Made by a program: the position numbers and the translations under genes. From Paraglaciecola sp030730205 (GTDB lineage: Bacteria > Pseudomonadota > Gammaproteobacteria > Enterobacterales > Alteromonadaceae), in NCBI RefSeq assembly GCF_052119645.1, contig NZ_JBGQOM010000006.1, forward strand, positions 124,001 to 188,000: a stretch of 64,000 bases of DNA, read 5' to 3'. This document shows positions 36,197 through 45,422 of this stretch, one piece after another. Each line of letters starts with the position of its first letter. The stretch's first letter is position 1. The notes under the pieces are model-generated. The model was not told the origin of the DNA. It searched no databases and saw only the letters and a list, made by a program, of their open reading frames with translations.

Positions 36197-37615
36197 ATGT
36201 TGTGGTTGTATCTCGATTTTCCCAATTTGCAATTAGATGCTTTGCTTGCTCAAGTGCAAGGCGAAAAGATGCCTCCTTTGGTGATCTTAGATCAGCGTAG
36301 CCATAACATAGTCCAAGTGAGTGCAAAGGCGAGAGCTGTAGGTATTAATTTAAATATGGGTTTAGGAACGGCTGCTGCACTGGCACAAGACCTACAAGTG
36401 GTGCCTTATGAGCCCAAAATAAACGACAACAAGTTACAAGAAATTGCTGAAATATTATATCTCAGCACCAGTGATATTAGCTTTTTTGCACCACAGGGCT
36501 TGTTGCTTAGAATTAACCATATGCTGAGACTGTATGGTGACTTAGCGAATTATTGGCAAGTGATAAAAAACCAATTAGCCCCTTTAAAACTGACCTACCA
36601 TTACGCCACGGGGCACTCACCATTGGCGGCTAAAATCTTAGCTAAAAAAAAATGGGATACCATTAGCGATGATCTTAGATTACTGCATCACAACATTTCT
36701 CAGTGCCAACTATATGAAACAGATATTAGCCCTAAAACGCAGCAGCAATTGACACGTGTAGGTGTGCGTACGATACAAGATTTACTTGCCATTTCTTTTG
36801 CTGATATGGCTAAACGTTTTGATATTGGGCTAGTTAATTATTTAGGACGATTAAGTGCAGAGTTTAAACATCCAATTGAATTTTATCACCCGCCTGAGAT
36901 ATTTAGGCGTTACATGGAATTATTGTTTGATATAGATAATAGTCAGTTTTTACACAGACCATTAGGGCATTTACTACAGGCATTAGAACAATTTTTGAAG
37001 TTGCGTGACCGATTAACACAGACTCTTATCATTCTATTTTATCAACGTGAACATGAGCCTATTGAATGGACGATTGGTTCACAACAAGGAGAATATTTAG
37101 CGAGCCGATGGCAAGCGCTGATTAAAATCAAGCTAGAGCAGCTACGCTTAGATTCTGCGGTTTATGCCATCAATCTGACAACGGGGCAAACGCAAATTAG
37201 AAGTCCTGATAAAGGCGACTTATTTAGTGCCAAACAAGGCACGTTATCGCGTTTGCAATTGGTTTCGCTGCTGCAAGCTAAGTTAGGCGAAAAGGCAGTG
37301 ATGAGTCCAATTGTTAATGACGATTATCGTCCTGAGCATGCTGCAAACTATGCCCCACCGGTGTTGCTCGATGAATCCAATCATAATGTGAGCCATATAT
37401 TACAGGCCATGCGACCTAGTTTTTTATTAACGCCTCCGCAACCTTTACGTGAAAAAGTGAGTATTGTACATGGCCCAGAACGGCTCAATACCGGCTGGTG
37501 GGATAATCGCACCGTGGTCCGTGATTATTACATTGCGCGAAATCAACAGGGTCAGTGGTATTGGGTTTTTAAAGAGCAAGATGCGGTTTGGTACTTACAC
37601 GGTGTTTTTAGCTAA
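36197..37615 (+). CDS. imuB: ImuB, inactive Y-family polymerase
   Basis: A 472-residue Y-family polymerase relative that links DnaE2 to the replication clamp. The start at 36197 (MLWLYLDFPNLQLDALL) fits better than an ATG 18 codons upstream that overlaps imuA. The fold shows QVSAKARAVGINLNMGLGTA and YATGHSPLAAKILAKKKWDT. Where active enzymes have S-x-D-E acids, this reads FFAPQGLLL, consistent with loss of catalysis in ImuB. Its stop overlaps the dnaE2 ATG (TAATG). Confidence 0.93.
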   Translation: MLWLYLDFPNLQLDALLAQVQGEKMPPLVILDQRSHNIVQVSAKARAVGINLNMGLGTAAALAQDLQVVPYEPKINDNKLQEIAEILYLSTSDISFFAPQGLLLRINHMLRLYGDLANYWQVIKNQLAPLKLTYHYATGHSPLAAKILAKKKWDTISDDLRLLHHNISQCQLYETDISPKTQQQLTRVGVRTIQDLLAISFADMAKRFDIGLVNYLGRLSAEFKHPIEFYHPPEIFRRYMELLFDIDNSQFLHRPLGHLLQALEQFLKLRDRLTQTLIILFYQREHEPIEWTIGSQQGEYLASRWQALIKIKLEQLRLDSAVYAINLTTGQTQIRSPDKGDLFSAKQGTLSRLQLVSLLQAKLGEKAVMSPIVNDDYRPEHAANYAPPVLLDESNHNVSHILQAMRPSFLLTPPQPLREKVSIVHGPERLNTGWWDNRTVVRDYYIARNQQGQWYWVFKEQDAVWYLHGVFS

Positions 37616-40600
37616 TGCGCAGTTCTAGTTATGCTGAATTGTTTTGTCAGAGTAATTTTTCTTTTTTACAAGGCGCCTCACATCCACAAGAGCTGGTAAA
37701 GCGCGCTGACTTTTTGGCTTATCAAGCCATTGCTATAACGGATGAGTGTTCTGTAGCTGGCGTGGTAAGAGCTTTTACCGCTATTAAAGATCACCAATTG
37801 AGTATTAAGTTGATTGTGGGCAGTTTATTCAAACTCAACGCCCAGCTTAGCGTGATATTACTGTGCCCAAATCGTCAGGCGTATGCAGAGTTATGCCGCA
37901 TCATTACCAATGCTCGGCGCCGCGCAGTTAAAGGTCAGTATCAACTGGATAGTTGGGATCTTAAAAGTTGTCAGCACTGCCTTGCCCTGTGGTTACCTAC
38001 CGGTGACGTCCCTAGTGATCATCAAACTGCCAAACAGCTACAAAGCATTTTCAAACAGCGTTTATGGATTGCTGTGCAGCGCCACCTTACTGCCAATGAA
38101 CACCGATATTTAGAACATTGTCGTTGTTTACAGCAATTATACCACCTGCCGATCACCGCATGTGGTGCAGTGTTAATGCATGATCCTGAGCGTTTGATGT
38201 TACAACACGCTTTAACTGCGATAAAACAAGGTAAAAGCATCAGCAGTTTAGGGCGGCATTTATTATCAAACAGTGAGCGTTCCTTACGACCATTAGAAAA
38301 ACTTCAGCGTTTATATCCGCAGAAATGGTTACAGGAATCGGTTGAGATTGCTGATCGTTGTACCTTTGATATGAGCGAATTACGCTATGAATATCCCGCT
38401 GAATTAGTACCTGAAAGAAAAACGGCGACTCAATACCTACGGGAATTAGTTTTACTGGGCATGCATACGCGTTTTGCCCAAGACGGTAAGTTAGCGTTTG
38501 CGATTAAACGGATCATTGCCAAAGAGTTGAAGCTCATCAAAGAGATGGGATATGAATACTTCTTTTTGACTATCTATGACATTGTACAATTCGCTAAAAA
38601 GCAAAACATCCTTTATCAAGGTCGTGGGTCTGCCGCCAATTCGGTAGTGTGTTATTGCTTGGAAATCACCGCAGTGGATCCTCGGCAAATCGATGTATTG
38701 TTCGAGCGTTTTATTTCAAAAGAACGACAAGAAGAACCAGATATCGACGTGGATTTTGAACATCATCGACGTGAAGAAATCATTCAGTACATTTATCAAA
38801 AATACGGACGTGAACGTACCGCCATTGCAGCCACGGTAGTGACATATCGACAAAAAAGTGCGATTCGAGAAATTGGCAAAGCCATGGGTATTGATGAAAG
38901 CCAATTGGCGTTTTTTATTAAAAACATCGACCGCCGTGATGTGCAAGTTGATTGGCAAGCACAAATTACTGAGCTTGGCTTTGCTTCAGAATCATTGCAA
39001 GGCAAACATTTTGTCTATTTGGTGAATGAAATTAAAGGGTTTCCGCGGCACTTATCACAGCACGTAGGAGGCTTTATCATCTCTGCCGGACCCATGTATC
39101 ACTTAGTACCTATTGAAAATGCCGCCATGGCTGAGCGCACTATTATTCAGTGGGATAAAGACGATCTTGAGAGTTTAGGTTTACTTAAAGTTGATGTACT
39201 GGCCTTAGGTATGCTGAGTGCGATTCGCCGAGCTTTTGATTTAGTAAGTACCCACTATCAGCATGATTGGAGTATTGCGAAAATAACTAAGTTAGGTGAT
39301 GACAGGCAAGTGTATGAGATGATTCAACAAGCTGACACAGTAGGCGTGTTTCAAATTGAGTCACGTGCACAAATGAGCATGTTGCCTCGACTCAAACCTA
39401 AATGTTATTACGACTTAGTAGTACAAATCGCCATAGTAAGGCCTGGGCCGATACAAGGGGATATGGTACACCCTTATCTGAAACGGCGCGATGGAATAGA
39501 GCAAATCCATCATCCATCTAAAGCCGTTGAGGCAGTACTTAAACGTACTAACGGCGTGCCTATATTTCAAGAGCAAGTGATCAAAATGGCCATGGTGGCT
39601 GCAGGTTTTACTGGCGGTGAAGCTGATCAACTAAGGCGGGCCATGGCCTCTTGGAAAAAAGAGGGTGAGCTGCTTAAGTTTCGCGATAAATTAGTCAACG
39701 GCATGTTGCGACGAGGCTATGAGTTAGATTATGCCGAGCGGATTTTTAATCAAATAAAAGGCTTTGGTGAATATGGTTTTCCAGAGTCGCATTCTGCTTC
39801 ATTTGCCGTATTAGCCTATGTATCTTCATGGCTTAAACACTATTATCCACAGGCATTTTACGTCGCATTGTTAAATAGCTGGCCGATGGGCTTTTATCCG
39901 CCAGCACAATTAATACAAGATGCGCAGCGTCATCGTATTCATATATTACCTGTGTGTATCAACGCTTCTGACTACGAACATAAATTCGAATTTTATAATA
40001 ATGATTGGGCTATTAGGTTAGGTTTTAGCCTGATTAAAGGCTTGAAGAAAAACGCGTTAATTTCTGTATTACAACAGAGACCATTAAGTGGTTTTAAACG
40101 GATGGAACAAATTAAAAAATTGGGCTTAGCCCGTCACTATTTGGAGGCATTGGCCAGTGCCAATGCCTTTAGTTGTATCAGTGATAATCGTTATGCCGCA
40201 CGGTGGGCGTTAATGGATAGCGAGAGTGACTTGCCATTATTTAATCAAGTTGCTGAGTCGATAGACATCGGTATGCAAGCTTCATTTGGAATTACAACAC
40301 CGAGTGCCAGTGATACCTTAATTGAAGACTATGCTTCAATGAGTTTAACCTTGGGCAAACACCCTATTGCCTTGATCAGAGAGGCAGGGCTTCTGCCTAA
40401 GCATGTGAGTGCTGAACAACTCATTAATCGGCCGCATAAAACGGTTGTTAGTGTGGTGGGCTTGGTGGTTGGCCGACAACGCCCAGGCACCTCAAAAGGC
40501 GTTACTTTTATTACTTTAGAAGATGATACCGGTAGTATGAATGTGATTGTGTGGTTGGCTACTGCGAGAGCCCAGAAGCAAGCGTATTTAAAATCTAAAA

Positions 40601-40725
40601 TATTAAAAGTGAATGGTATTTTGGAGCGGGGCGACGGTGGCGTCACCCATATCATAGCCGGAAAATTAGAAAACTTAAGCCACCTAATTGCCCAGCTTGA
40701 TTCCCGCTCCAGAGATTTTCATTAA
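37615..40725 (+). CDS. dnaE2: Error-prone DNA polymerase DnaE2
   Basis: A 1036-residue C-family polymerase that copies past DNA lesions. It has an N-terminal PHP-like domain (YAELFCQSNFSFLQGASHPQ), GRGSAANSVVCYCL, the metal-binding PDIDVDFEHHRREE, and KVDVLALGML. The finger region ends in GFGEYGFPESHSASFAVLAY, and an OB fold near the end has TFITLEDDTGSMNVIVW. It is translationally coupled to imuB. The three proteins act together in SOS mutagenesis. Confidence 0.96.
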   Translation: MRSSSYAELFCQSNFSFLQGASHPQELVKRADFLAYQAIAITDECSVAGVVRAFTAIKDHQLSIKLIVGSLFKLNAQLSVILLCPNRQAYAELCRIITNARRRAVKGQYQLDSWDLKSCQHCLALWLPTGDVPSDHQTAKQLQSIFKQRLWIAVQRHLTANEHRYLEHCRCLQQLYHLPITACGAVLMHDPERLMLQHALTAIKQGKSISSLGRHLLSNSERSLRPLEKLQRLYPQKWLQESVEIADRCTFDMSELRYEYPAELVPERKTATQYLRELVLLGMHTRFAQDGKLAFAIKRIIAKELKLIKEMGYEYFFLTIYDIVQFAKKQNILYQGRGSAANSVVCYCLEITAVDPRQIDVLFERFISKERQEEPDIDVDFEHHRREEIIQYIYQKYGRERTAIAATVVTYRQKSAIREIGKAMGIDESQLAFFIKNIDRRDVQVDWQAQITELGFASESLQGKHFVYLVNEIKGFPRHLSQHVGGFIISAGPMYHLVPIENAAMAERTIIQWDKDDLESLGLLKVDVLALGMLSAIRRAFDLVSTHYQHDWSIAKITKLGDDRQVYEMIQQADTVGVFQIESRAQMSMLPRLKPKCYYDLVVQIAIVRPGPIQGDMVHPYLKRRDGIEQIHHPSKAVEAVLKRTNGVPIFQEQVIKMAMVAAGFTGGEADQLRRAMASWKKEGELLKFRDKLVNGMLRRGYELDYAERIFNQIKGFGEYGFPESHSASFAVLAYVSSWLKHYYPQAFYVALLNSWPMGFYPPAQLIQDAQRHRIHILPVCINASDYEHKFEFYNNDWAIRLGFSLIKGLKKNALISVLQQRPLSGFKRMEQIKKLGLARHYLEALASANAFSCISDNRYAARWALMDSESDLPLFNQVAESIDIGMQASFGITTPSASDTLIEDYASMSLTLGKHPIALIREAGLLPKHVSAEQLINRPHKTVVSVVGLVVGRQRPGTSKGVTFITLEDDTGSMNVIVWLATARAQKQAYLKSKILKVNGILERGDGGVTHIIAGKLENLSHLIAQLDSRSRDFH

Positions 40726-40762
40726 ATGTCGCCTATGCACAGCCTCTCGCTAAGGCAAGCTT

Positions 40763-42877
40763 TTAGTTCAAGAAAGGTGAGCGTAAGTCTGTCATGTCAT
40801 TTAACTCAGAAGGTCTATTCAACTTCTGACCACCATCACGAGCGATAGGAATCCAAGGGATTCTGCCTCTACCTTTGGCAGGTTCAAAGACAAATAAGTC
40901 GAAAGGAATAGAGATATAAAAGCCTTTAGTAAAGCTTCCTTCGCCATACTCTTCAGCGCTTACGTTGGTAAAAGCAGCGTAGGCACCCACGATCATGCCA
41001 CTGTCAAACCGTTTAGCAAACTCGATATTTACGCCTTTATCTTTGGCTAAAAACTGTCCGGCACTCACCGTTATTTGAGTGTCTGACATAAATGAGGGGC
41101 GCCAATAAACATTGGCATGTCCCGTTAGGACCTTATAATCCATAAAGTCCCAATCATTCTCAAAAGAACGCTGCTGAACGTAGTTCAAATCCACCCCAAA
41201 TGCTAGGTTGCTGTCCACAGGTCGATATAAAATTTCAGCGCCTACCCCACCAAACATCCCTTCTAAGTAACCAGCATAAGCTTGGGCATAGGTATCTTCC
41301 ATAACTCTATCGAACCAACTTAAATAAGCCGACTCCATGGTGACTTTACTGCGTGTGACATATTCTCTTGTGTAGGTTCTAACACGGGGTAAAGGCGTAT
41401 TAAGACCATCAACTTTGTAATTAAATTTATCGAAATTTTCCAGTAACGTCGCTTTTATACTACTTTGGATGGAAAAATGGCTATTGAAGGAATAGCCTCC
41501 AGTCATATATAAACCGCCTTGATATAGGTAAAAATCTTCCGGGTTACCAAAAGTTTGGATCCAAAAACTTTCTGCTCCATAAAATATACCAGAGGTGATA
41601 TTGGGATTATAATGAGTTAACGCTTCTTCTGAGGGATCTTGGCGCTTATAAGTTGAGCCAATATCACTTTCCAATGCCTCTAGGCGCGCAGCGGACTTAA
41701 ATGTATCTGCATCAATGACGGTTTCAAGAATGGGCAAACTACCAGCATTTTCAATTATGTGGTATTGCTTAATATCATTTGGAAGCTCTGATGCGAGAAT
41801 GCGGCCAACACGCTGAATAGACTCATCCTTGTCGCGATAATTAAGTTGCGAACCATAAAAAGTGATTTGGTTATCCGCTTGATAAGTGGAATTCAGTATG
41901 AAACCACCATCCTTTAATAATTCATTATAGAGTTTGTTTCTATCAAGGTCTTGCATTGAAACCGCGGGTGTGGTGTTGATTAAAGAGCGCGGCGCTCTGT
42001 CTAGCTTAATCTGTTTAGCCGTATGCATATTTAGCTTGTAGCTTATGCCGAAGCCAATGGTGTTACCGCGCTGATAATTTAAACTGAAGTCGAAATCTTT
42101 CCATTGATACACTGCACCAACATTCCATTGGGAATCTTGAACTAAATTACCTGCCCTATCATTGATATAATTTTTACCCTCGTACTCTAGCTTAAGCACT
42201 AAACCGTCTACCGGCGTCACATATTCAATTCCGCCGAATAATGAAGTGCTGCCTTTAAAAAATTTACCAAATTCTACGGTACCACCACTGCCAGAAAAAC
42301 CATCTTCGCGATCACAAAAGCGATCGGCAATTTCACAAAAAGGGTTAGTAAAATTATCGCCCGTTCCCAAATAGCCCCAACCTAAACCAAGGTGAAAATC
42401 CAGCGATCCAAAAGCTTTACTCAAAGCAATAAATTCACTATCAAAGAAGCCTGTACCACCGATATCTTTAAAACCTACAGAGACATCCGGAGTATAAAAA
42501 CTTTCTTGCAAGAGACGAAATTTGACATCTATCCCCTTATCTTTAAGTGTTTGTTTACCACTGAAACTGGGATAGGGGCTATACAAGCGGGTTCGCACAT
42601 CGGTGTACCTTACTGTTGATTCCATCCAAGGGAATAATTGTAATGTAGCGGACCAAAACCGATATTCCTCATTATCCGTATAATTGAGAGTCAGACTCCC
42701 ATCGGCAGCCATGCGAGCAGTCGGTGTTTGTATTAAACCTACTCCTCCTTGCACCATTTGTGAGGGGTGGTTATGAACCAGTGGACCATTAGCTTTAATT
42801 GATAAACTTGTAGCCATTATTGCGAAGCTAAAAATCCATACACCTAGCTGACGCAAAAAGTCGGTAATACTAACCAT
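40763..42877 (-). CDS. yjbH: YjbH/GfcD-like outer membrane lipid/polysaccharide protein
   Basis: A 704-residue exported beta-rich protein of the YjbH family. Signal peptide about 8-30. GGVGLIQTPTARMAADGSLTL, then WSATLQLFPWMESTVRYTDV, KGIDVKFRLL and GLGWGYLGTGDNF are typical. The C-terminal half is a barrel-like repeat of strands. The family forms the outer-membrane part of the Yjb exopolysaccharide system. It overlaps the GfcC gene by one base and is last in the operon. Confidence 0.9.
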   Translation of the reverse strand: MVSITDFLRQLGVWIFSFAIMATSLSIKANGPLVHNHPSQMVQGGVGLIQTPTARMAADGSLTLNYTDNEEYRFWSATLQLFPWMESTVRYTDVRTRLYSPYPSFSGKQTLKDKGIDVKFRLLQESFYTPDVSVGFKDIGGTGFFDSEFIALSKAFGSLDFHLGLGWGYLGTGDNFTNPFCEIADRFCDREDGFSGSGGTVEFGKFFKGSTSLFGGIEYVTPVDGLVLKLEYEGKNYINDRAGNLVQDSQWNVGAVYQWKDFDFSLNYQRGNTIGFGISYKLNMHTAKQIKLDRAPRSLINTTPAVSMQDLDRNKLYNELLKDGGFILNSTYQADNQITFYGSQLNYRDKDESIQRVGRILASELPNDIKQYHIIENAGSLPILETVIDADTFKSAARLEALESDIGSTYKRQDPSEEALTHYNPNITSGIFYGAESFWIQTFGNPEDFYLYQGGLYMTGGYSFNSHFSIQSSIKATLLENFDKFNYKVDGLNTPLPRVRTYTREYVTRSKVTMESAYLSWFDRVMEDTYAQAYAGYLEGMFGGVGAEILYRPVDSNLAFGVDLNYVQQRSFENDWDFMDYKVLTGHANVYWRPSFMSDTQITVSAGQFLAKDKGVNIEFAKRFDSGMIVGAYAAFTNVSAEEYGEGSFTKGFYISIPFDLFVFEPAKGRGRIPWIPIARDGGQKLNRPSELNDMTDLRSPFLN

Positions 42878-43632
42878 TACATTATCCTATTTAAGGCAAG
42901 TCGAGCGATTTGATTATTCAAATCTTGGTTGTCACTAAAAAATTGCGACTCATCGAAAGGAACAAATATTTGACTGCCAGGCATAATGTCAACGCAGGCG
43001 GCATTCCAATAAGCAATGCCTATTTTATCAATTTGACCATCGGCCGTAATGAGGTAAACAGAATCTTTATTTTGTAGCTCTGGGAGGTTAGCTGCAATAT
43101 ATTCATGGGCGCAGGTATCTTTTTTCATCGAAATATTAAGTGTTTGCGATACTAAACCAAATACATTAAAAAAATTGGGGCGGGTAACTAAGTCGATTTG
43201 GTATTGCCCTTGTTCAAATTGCGGGTTTAATTGTGGATTAGTTTGAGCGCGATCATAGTCTAGGTTAATGATGACTCGATCAGCTAGTTGCCAATTTTTT
43301 ATCTGTTTTATGAGGTCACCGACTAACACTGCATTCTCATCCGACGCGCTTAATTGCATAAACTTCAGCTTAGTTAGAACGTCATTGCGCAGTGTTATAG
43401 CATTGCTAGTATTTAAACGAAACAATTTGGCTGCTGGCCAGTACCAGTTGTCTGCATAAGCAATATTATGCAAAACTTGGTCAAGACGCGGAGGTTCAGC
43501 AAAGGTAAAATTTTGCTGATTTATATTAATATTAATGTCTGCAGAGCAAATATTCGAAAATAAAATAAAGATATGCAAAACTAATACACGCGTCAAAATA
43601 GCGTTCCATTTTTGGAAAAGTAAATAAATCAT
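42877..43632 (-). CDS. yjbG: YjbG/GfcC-like exopolysaccharide protein
   Basis: A 251-residue exported protein with an N-terminal hydrophobic signal (about 14-30). LDQVLHNIAYADNWYWPAAK matches the capsule biosynthesis GfcC family, and the C-terminal CVDIMPGSQIFVPFDESQF is its SLBB-like end. The start overlaps the yjbF stop (ATGA). Known homologues are needed for group 4 capsule export. Confidence 0.88.
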   Translation of the reverse strand: MIYLLFQKWNAILTRVLVLHIFILFSNICSADINININQQNFTFAEPPRLDQVLHNIAYADNWYWPAAKLFRLNTSNAITLRNDVLTKLKFMQLSASDENAVLVGDLIKQIKNWQLADRVIINLDYDRAQTNPQLNPQFEQGQYQIDLVTRPNFFNVFGLVSQTLNISMKKDTCAHEYIAANLPELQNKDSVYLITADGQIDKIGIAYWNAACVDIMPGSQIFVPFDESQFFSDNQDLNNQIARLALNRIM

Positions 43633-44306
43633 AATCTCACGGCCCGGCTTACATATGTGACATCAAAAAAATGTCCGTTGGGTAGGATTTTCTGTTTGCT
43701 ACGCAAAAGTTGCCCGGTCTCCCGATGTAACCAAAACTGATTCACCCAACTGTGTTCCTCTTGCTCTCGTAGTTTACTTGCAGTCATATGAACCTGTTCT
43801 TCAATTAAAAGAGTATCAATCGATTTATCTTGAATGGTGATAGAGCGATTCCCCAGAACAGAAAAAGTTGAATCTACATTGACACCAAAATTGACGGAAT
43901 TAAAGTCAATCACTCTGTGCCAAGTTGTAGCCTCGTCAATCGTGTCAGGAGATAACAATGGGTCAGGTGATGTTGAAAAAATAAAATTGAGATTATCATT
44001 CAAAGAAATGGTTTTAATTATTCGACCATTTTTTTCGATGAGCGCTGCATTATCAACCGAGACCCACTTATAGTTACCATTTTCTATGAAAGCTAGGGCT
44101 AATATTATGGTTGTTGAGTCCTGCTGTTTTACATAGATTAAATCCGCTGGAGACTGCTTTACCTGTTCTGTGGATAATACAAAATTTTGAGGGTCTTCAA
44201 ATGCCATGCGCATACTATTTATATACGCTTCATGTGTTGAAGAACAGGAAGGCAAGACAAACAACAGGCTTAAAAATAAAATGAGACAAAATTTACGTTG
44301 TTGCAT
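43629..44306 (-). CDS. yjbF: YjbF/GfcB-like lipoprotein
   Basis: A 225-residue lipoprotein with lipobox LPSC, then STHEAYINSMRMAFEDPQNF. The ATG at 44306 is chosen because the GTG at 44339 lies next to an upstream terminator and would put odd residues ahead of the signal. The C-terminal LLRSKQKILPNGHFFDVTYV fits the YjbF family. It is the second operon gene, past the internal terminator that follows yjbE. Confidence 0.88.
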   Translation of the reverse strand: MQQRKFCLILFLSLLFVLPSCSSTHEAYINSMRMAFEDPQNFVLSTEQVKQSPADLIYVKQQDSTTIILALAFIENGNYKWVSVDNAALIEKNGRIIKTISLNDNLNFIFSTSPDPLLSPDTIDEATTWHRVIDFNSVNFGVNVDSTFSVLGNRSITIQDKSIDTLLIEEQVHMTASKLREQEEHSWVNQFWLHRETGQLLRSKQKILPNGHFFDVTYVSRAVRL

Positions 44307-44341
44307 ATTCACCAATAGTCGAAGAGCGGAATAAGACACAT

Positions 44342-44364
44342 AAAAAAGCCGCCAAATGGCGGCT
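44342..44364 (-). terminator. Intra-operon terminator/attenuator between yjbE and yjbF
   Basis: On the minus strand AGCCGCC, loop ATTT and GGCGGCT are followed by TTTTTTA. It is a strong rho-independent hairpin directly after yjbE and 36 bases before yjbF, so expression of yjbFGH would depend on read-through. Confidence 0.8.
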
Positions 44365-44384
44365 CCCTAAACTACACTTAACTA

Positions 44385-44810
44385 CTAGTTAACTAGAGCG
44401 GGTGCATAAGTAAATGTTACTGGTACGGTAATGGTAGCTGTACCAGTGTTAGTGCCAGTACCAGTGCCAGTAATAGTAACTGTAGAAGCTGTACCGATAC
44501 ACACACCATCAACCGGTGGTTGATCGCCCTCAGCACATGTATAAACTGGCTCGACGGGTACACATGCACCAGCAACTAATTCTTGTCCATCTGGGCACTC
44601 TACAGGAGGGCGGGTTTTTACACTACCATTGCTATTAGCAATGGTAGCCGCAGCCACAGCCGCAGCCGCAGCCGCAGCCGCGATTTGAGGTAAAGTCATC
44701 TGACCAATACTGTATTTAGATGAGTAAGTGCCGCCAGCATTTTCCTGAGCATAAAGATTACTAGAAATTAGCAATCCTGCAGTCAATATTGATATCGCAA
44801 ATTTCTTCAT
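44385..44810 (-). CDS. yjbE: YjbE/GfcA-like small exported protein with Ala run and Cys motifs
   Basis: A 141-residue protein starting MKKFAISILTAGLLISS at 44810 (AAGGAACA upstream; an ATG 5 codons earlier lies in that site). After a signal peptide come an alanine stretch (IAAAAAAAAVAAATIA), two copies of a Cys motif (ECPDGQELVAGACV and TCAEGDQPPVDGVCI), and a threonine-glycine tail. E. coli YjbE and GfcA are also Ala- and Thr/Gly-rich, small, exported and first in the operon. The Cys pairs are not in my memory of the E. coli forms. Confidence 0.7.
   Translation of the reverse strand: MKKFAISILTAGLLISSNLYAQENAGGTYSSKYSIGQMTLPQIAAAAAAAAVAAATIANSNGSVKTRPPVECPDGQELVAGACVPVEPVYTCAEGDQPPVDGVCIGTASTVTITGTGTGTNTGTATITVPVTFTYAPALVN
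44644..44679. repeat. Hexanucleotide tandem repeat coding the alanine run
   Basis: Six units close to GCAGCC (the first GTAGCC, the third ACAGCC) lie in yjbE and encode Ala-Ala pairs in the gene's strand. Changes in copy number stay in frame, so length could vary without breaking the gene. Confidence 0.7.
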
Positions 44811-45018
44811 AATTGTTCCTTGCAAAAAATTTTAAAAAGTAAATTTAGGCAAACATAATAATTCATGACTGTTGGGAATTCAATCAATTATTAGTCAAAT
44901 ATATGATGCAGCTGAAGTCTCCGGATTTGGTGTTAACACAAATCGAAAAAATCACTAAAAGTTTACTTTAAATAACTTAAAATTCAAGAGCTTAAAAAAT
45001 TTATGCAAGGAGAAAAAA

Positions 45019-45120
45019 ATGTTTTTCGCGGCAACAATAATTTTCAACCGAAATGAGGAGTGTGGTGAAATAATTTACTCTTTTTATGATCCGCTATTCA
45101 ATAAATATAAAAAGAGTTGA
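45019..45120 (+). CDS. Candidate small ORF, 33 residues
   Basis: ATG at 45019 sits six bases after a perfect AAGGAG ribosome site (45007-45012). It reads MFFAATIIFNRNEECGEIIY and ends FNKYKKS at a TGA. Hydrophobic at the start and basic at the end. No family is known to me. The only support is the ribosome site and the reading frame; an 11-mer inverted repeat lies over its 3' end, so it could also be a spurious reading of a regulatory stretch. Confidence 0.3.
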   Translation: MFFAATIIFNRNEECGEIIYSFYDPLFNKYKKS

Positions 45121-45219
45121 TTCTTTGTCTATTGTTGCATTTTGTTTGGTCATTTAAAGCGTTTAACAAATTATGAATAGGGTAAGACCAGTTTGTGTCA
45201 GTGCCGACACTCTTTTTAT
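45077..45219. repeat. Three copies of ACTCTTTTTAT
   Basis: The 11-mer occurs at 45077-45087 (plus), 45107-45117 (inverted), and 45209-45219 (plus, following the GTGTC/GACAC stem). The first two form a perfect 11-bp inverted repeat with a 19-base loop. Repeated motifs of this kind in a long gap suggest a protein-binding site or RNA structure. Confidence 0.6.
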
Positions 45220-45422
45220 CATTCTTGTTTATGCCAAAAATTGCTAAAAACCATGCTTAACGAATAGGTTTCGTAAATACACTTGTGTTACATTCACCTT
45301 AGCCGAGTATTTTAAAAACTATAATAAACTCATGGGGTTACGTCTTTTTGTAATTCAATGTGAAATAATACAGGTTATACAACAACTTAGCTTCAAACCC
45401 TACACACAGGATTACAATCACA

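Larger units (their letters stand above)
44811..45422. other. 612-base intergenic leader between yjbE and malic enzyme
   Basis: This divergent stretch has no established gene. It holds a candidate 33-codon ORF (45019-45120), three copies of an 11-mer, a hairpin-like GTGTC/GACAC with following TCTTTTT at 45195-45217, and presumably the promoters of both flanking operons. It is long compared with other gaps in the window. Confidence 0.5.

Noticed and set aside
44644..44679. Phase-variable switch from the hexamer repeat
   Set aside because: A six-base unit keeps the frame, so copy-number change cannot switch the gene off; only length variation is possible.
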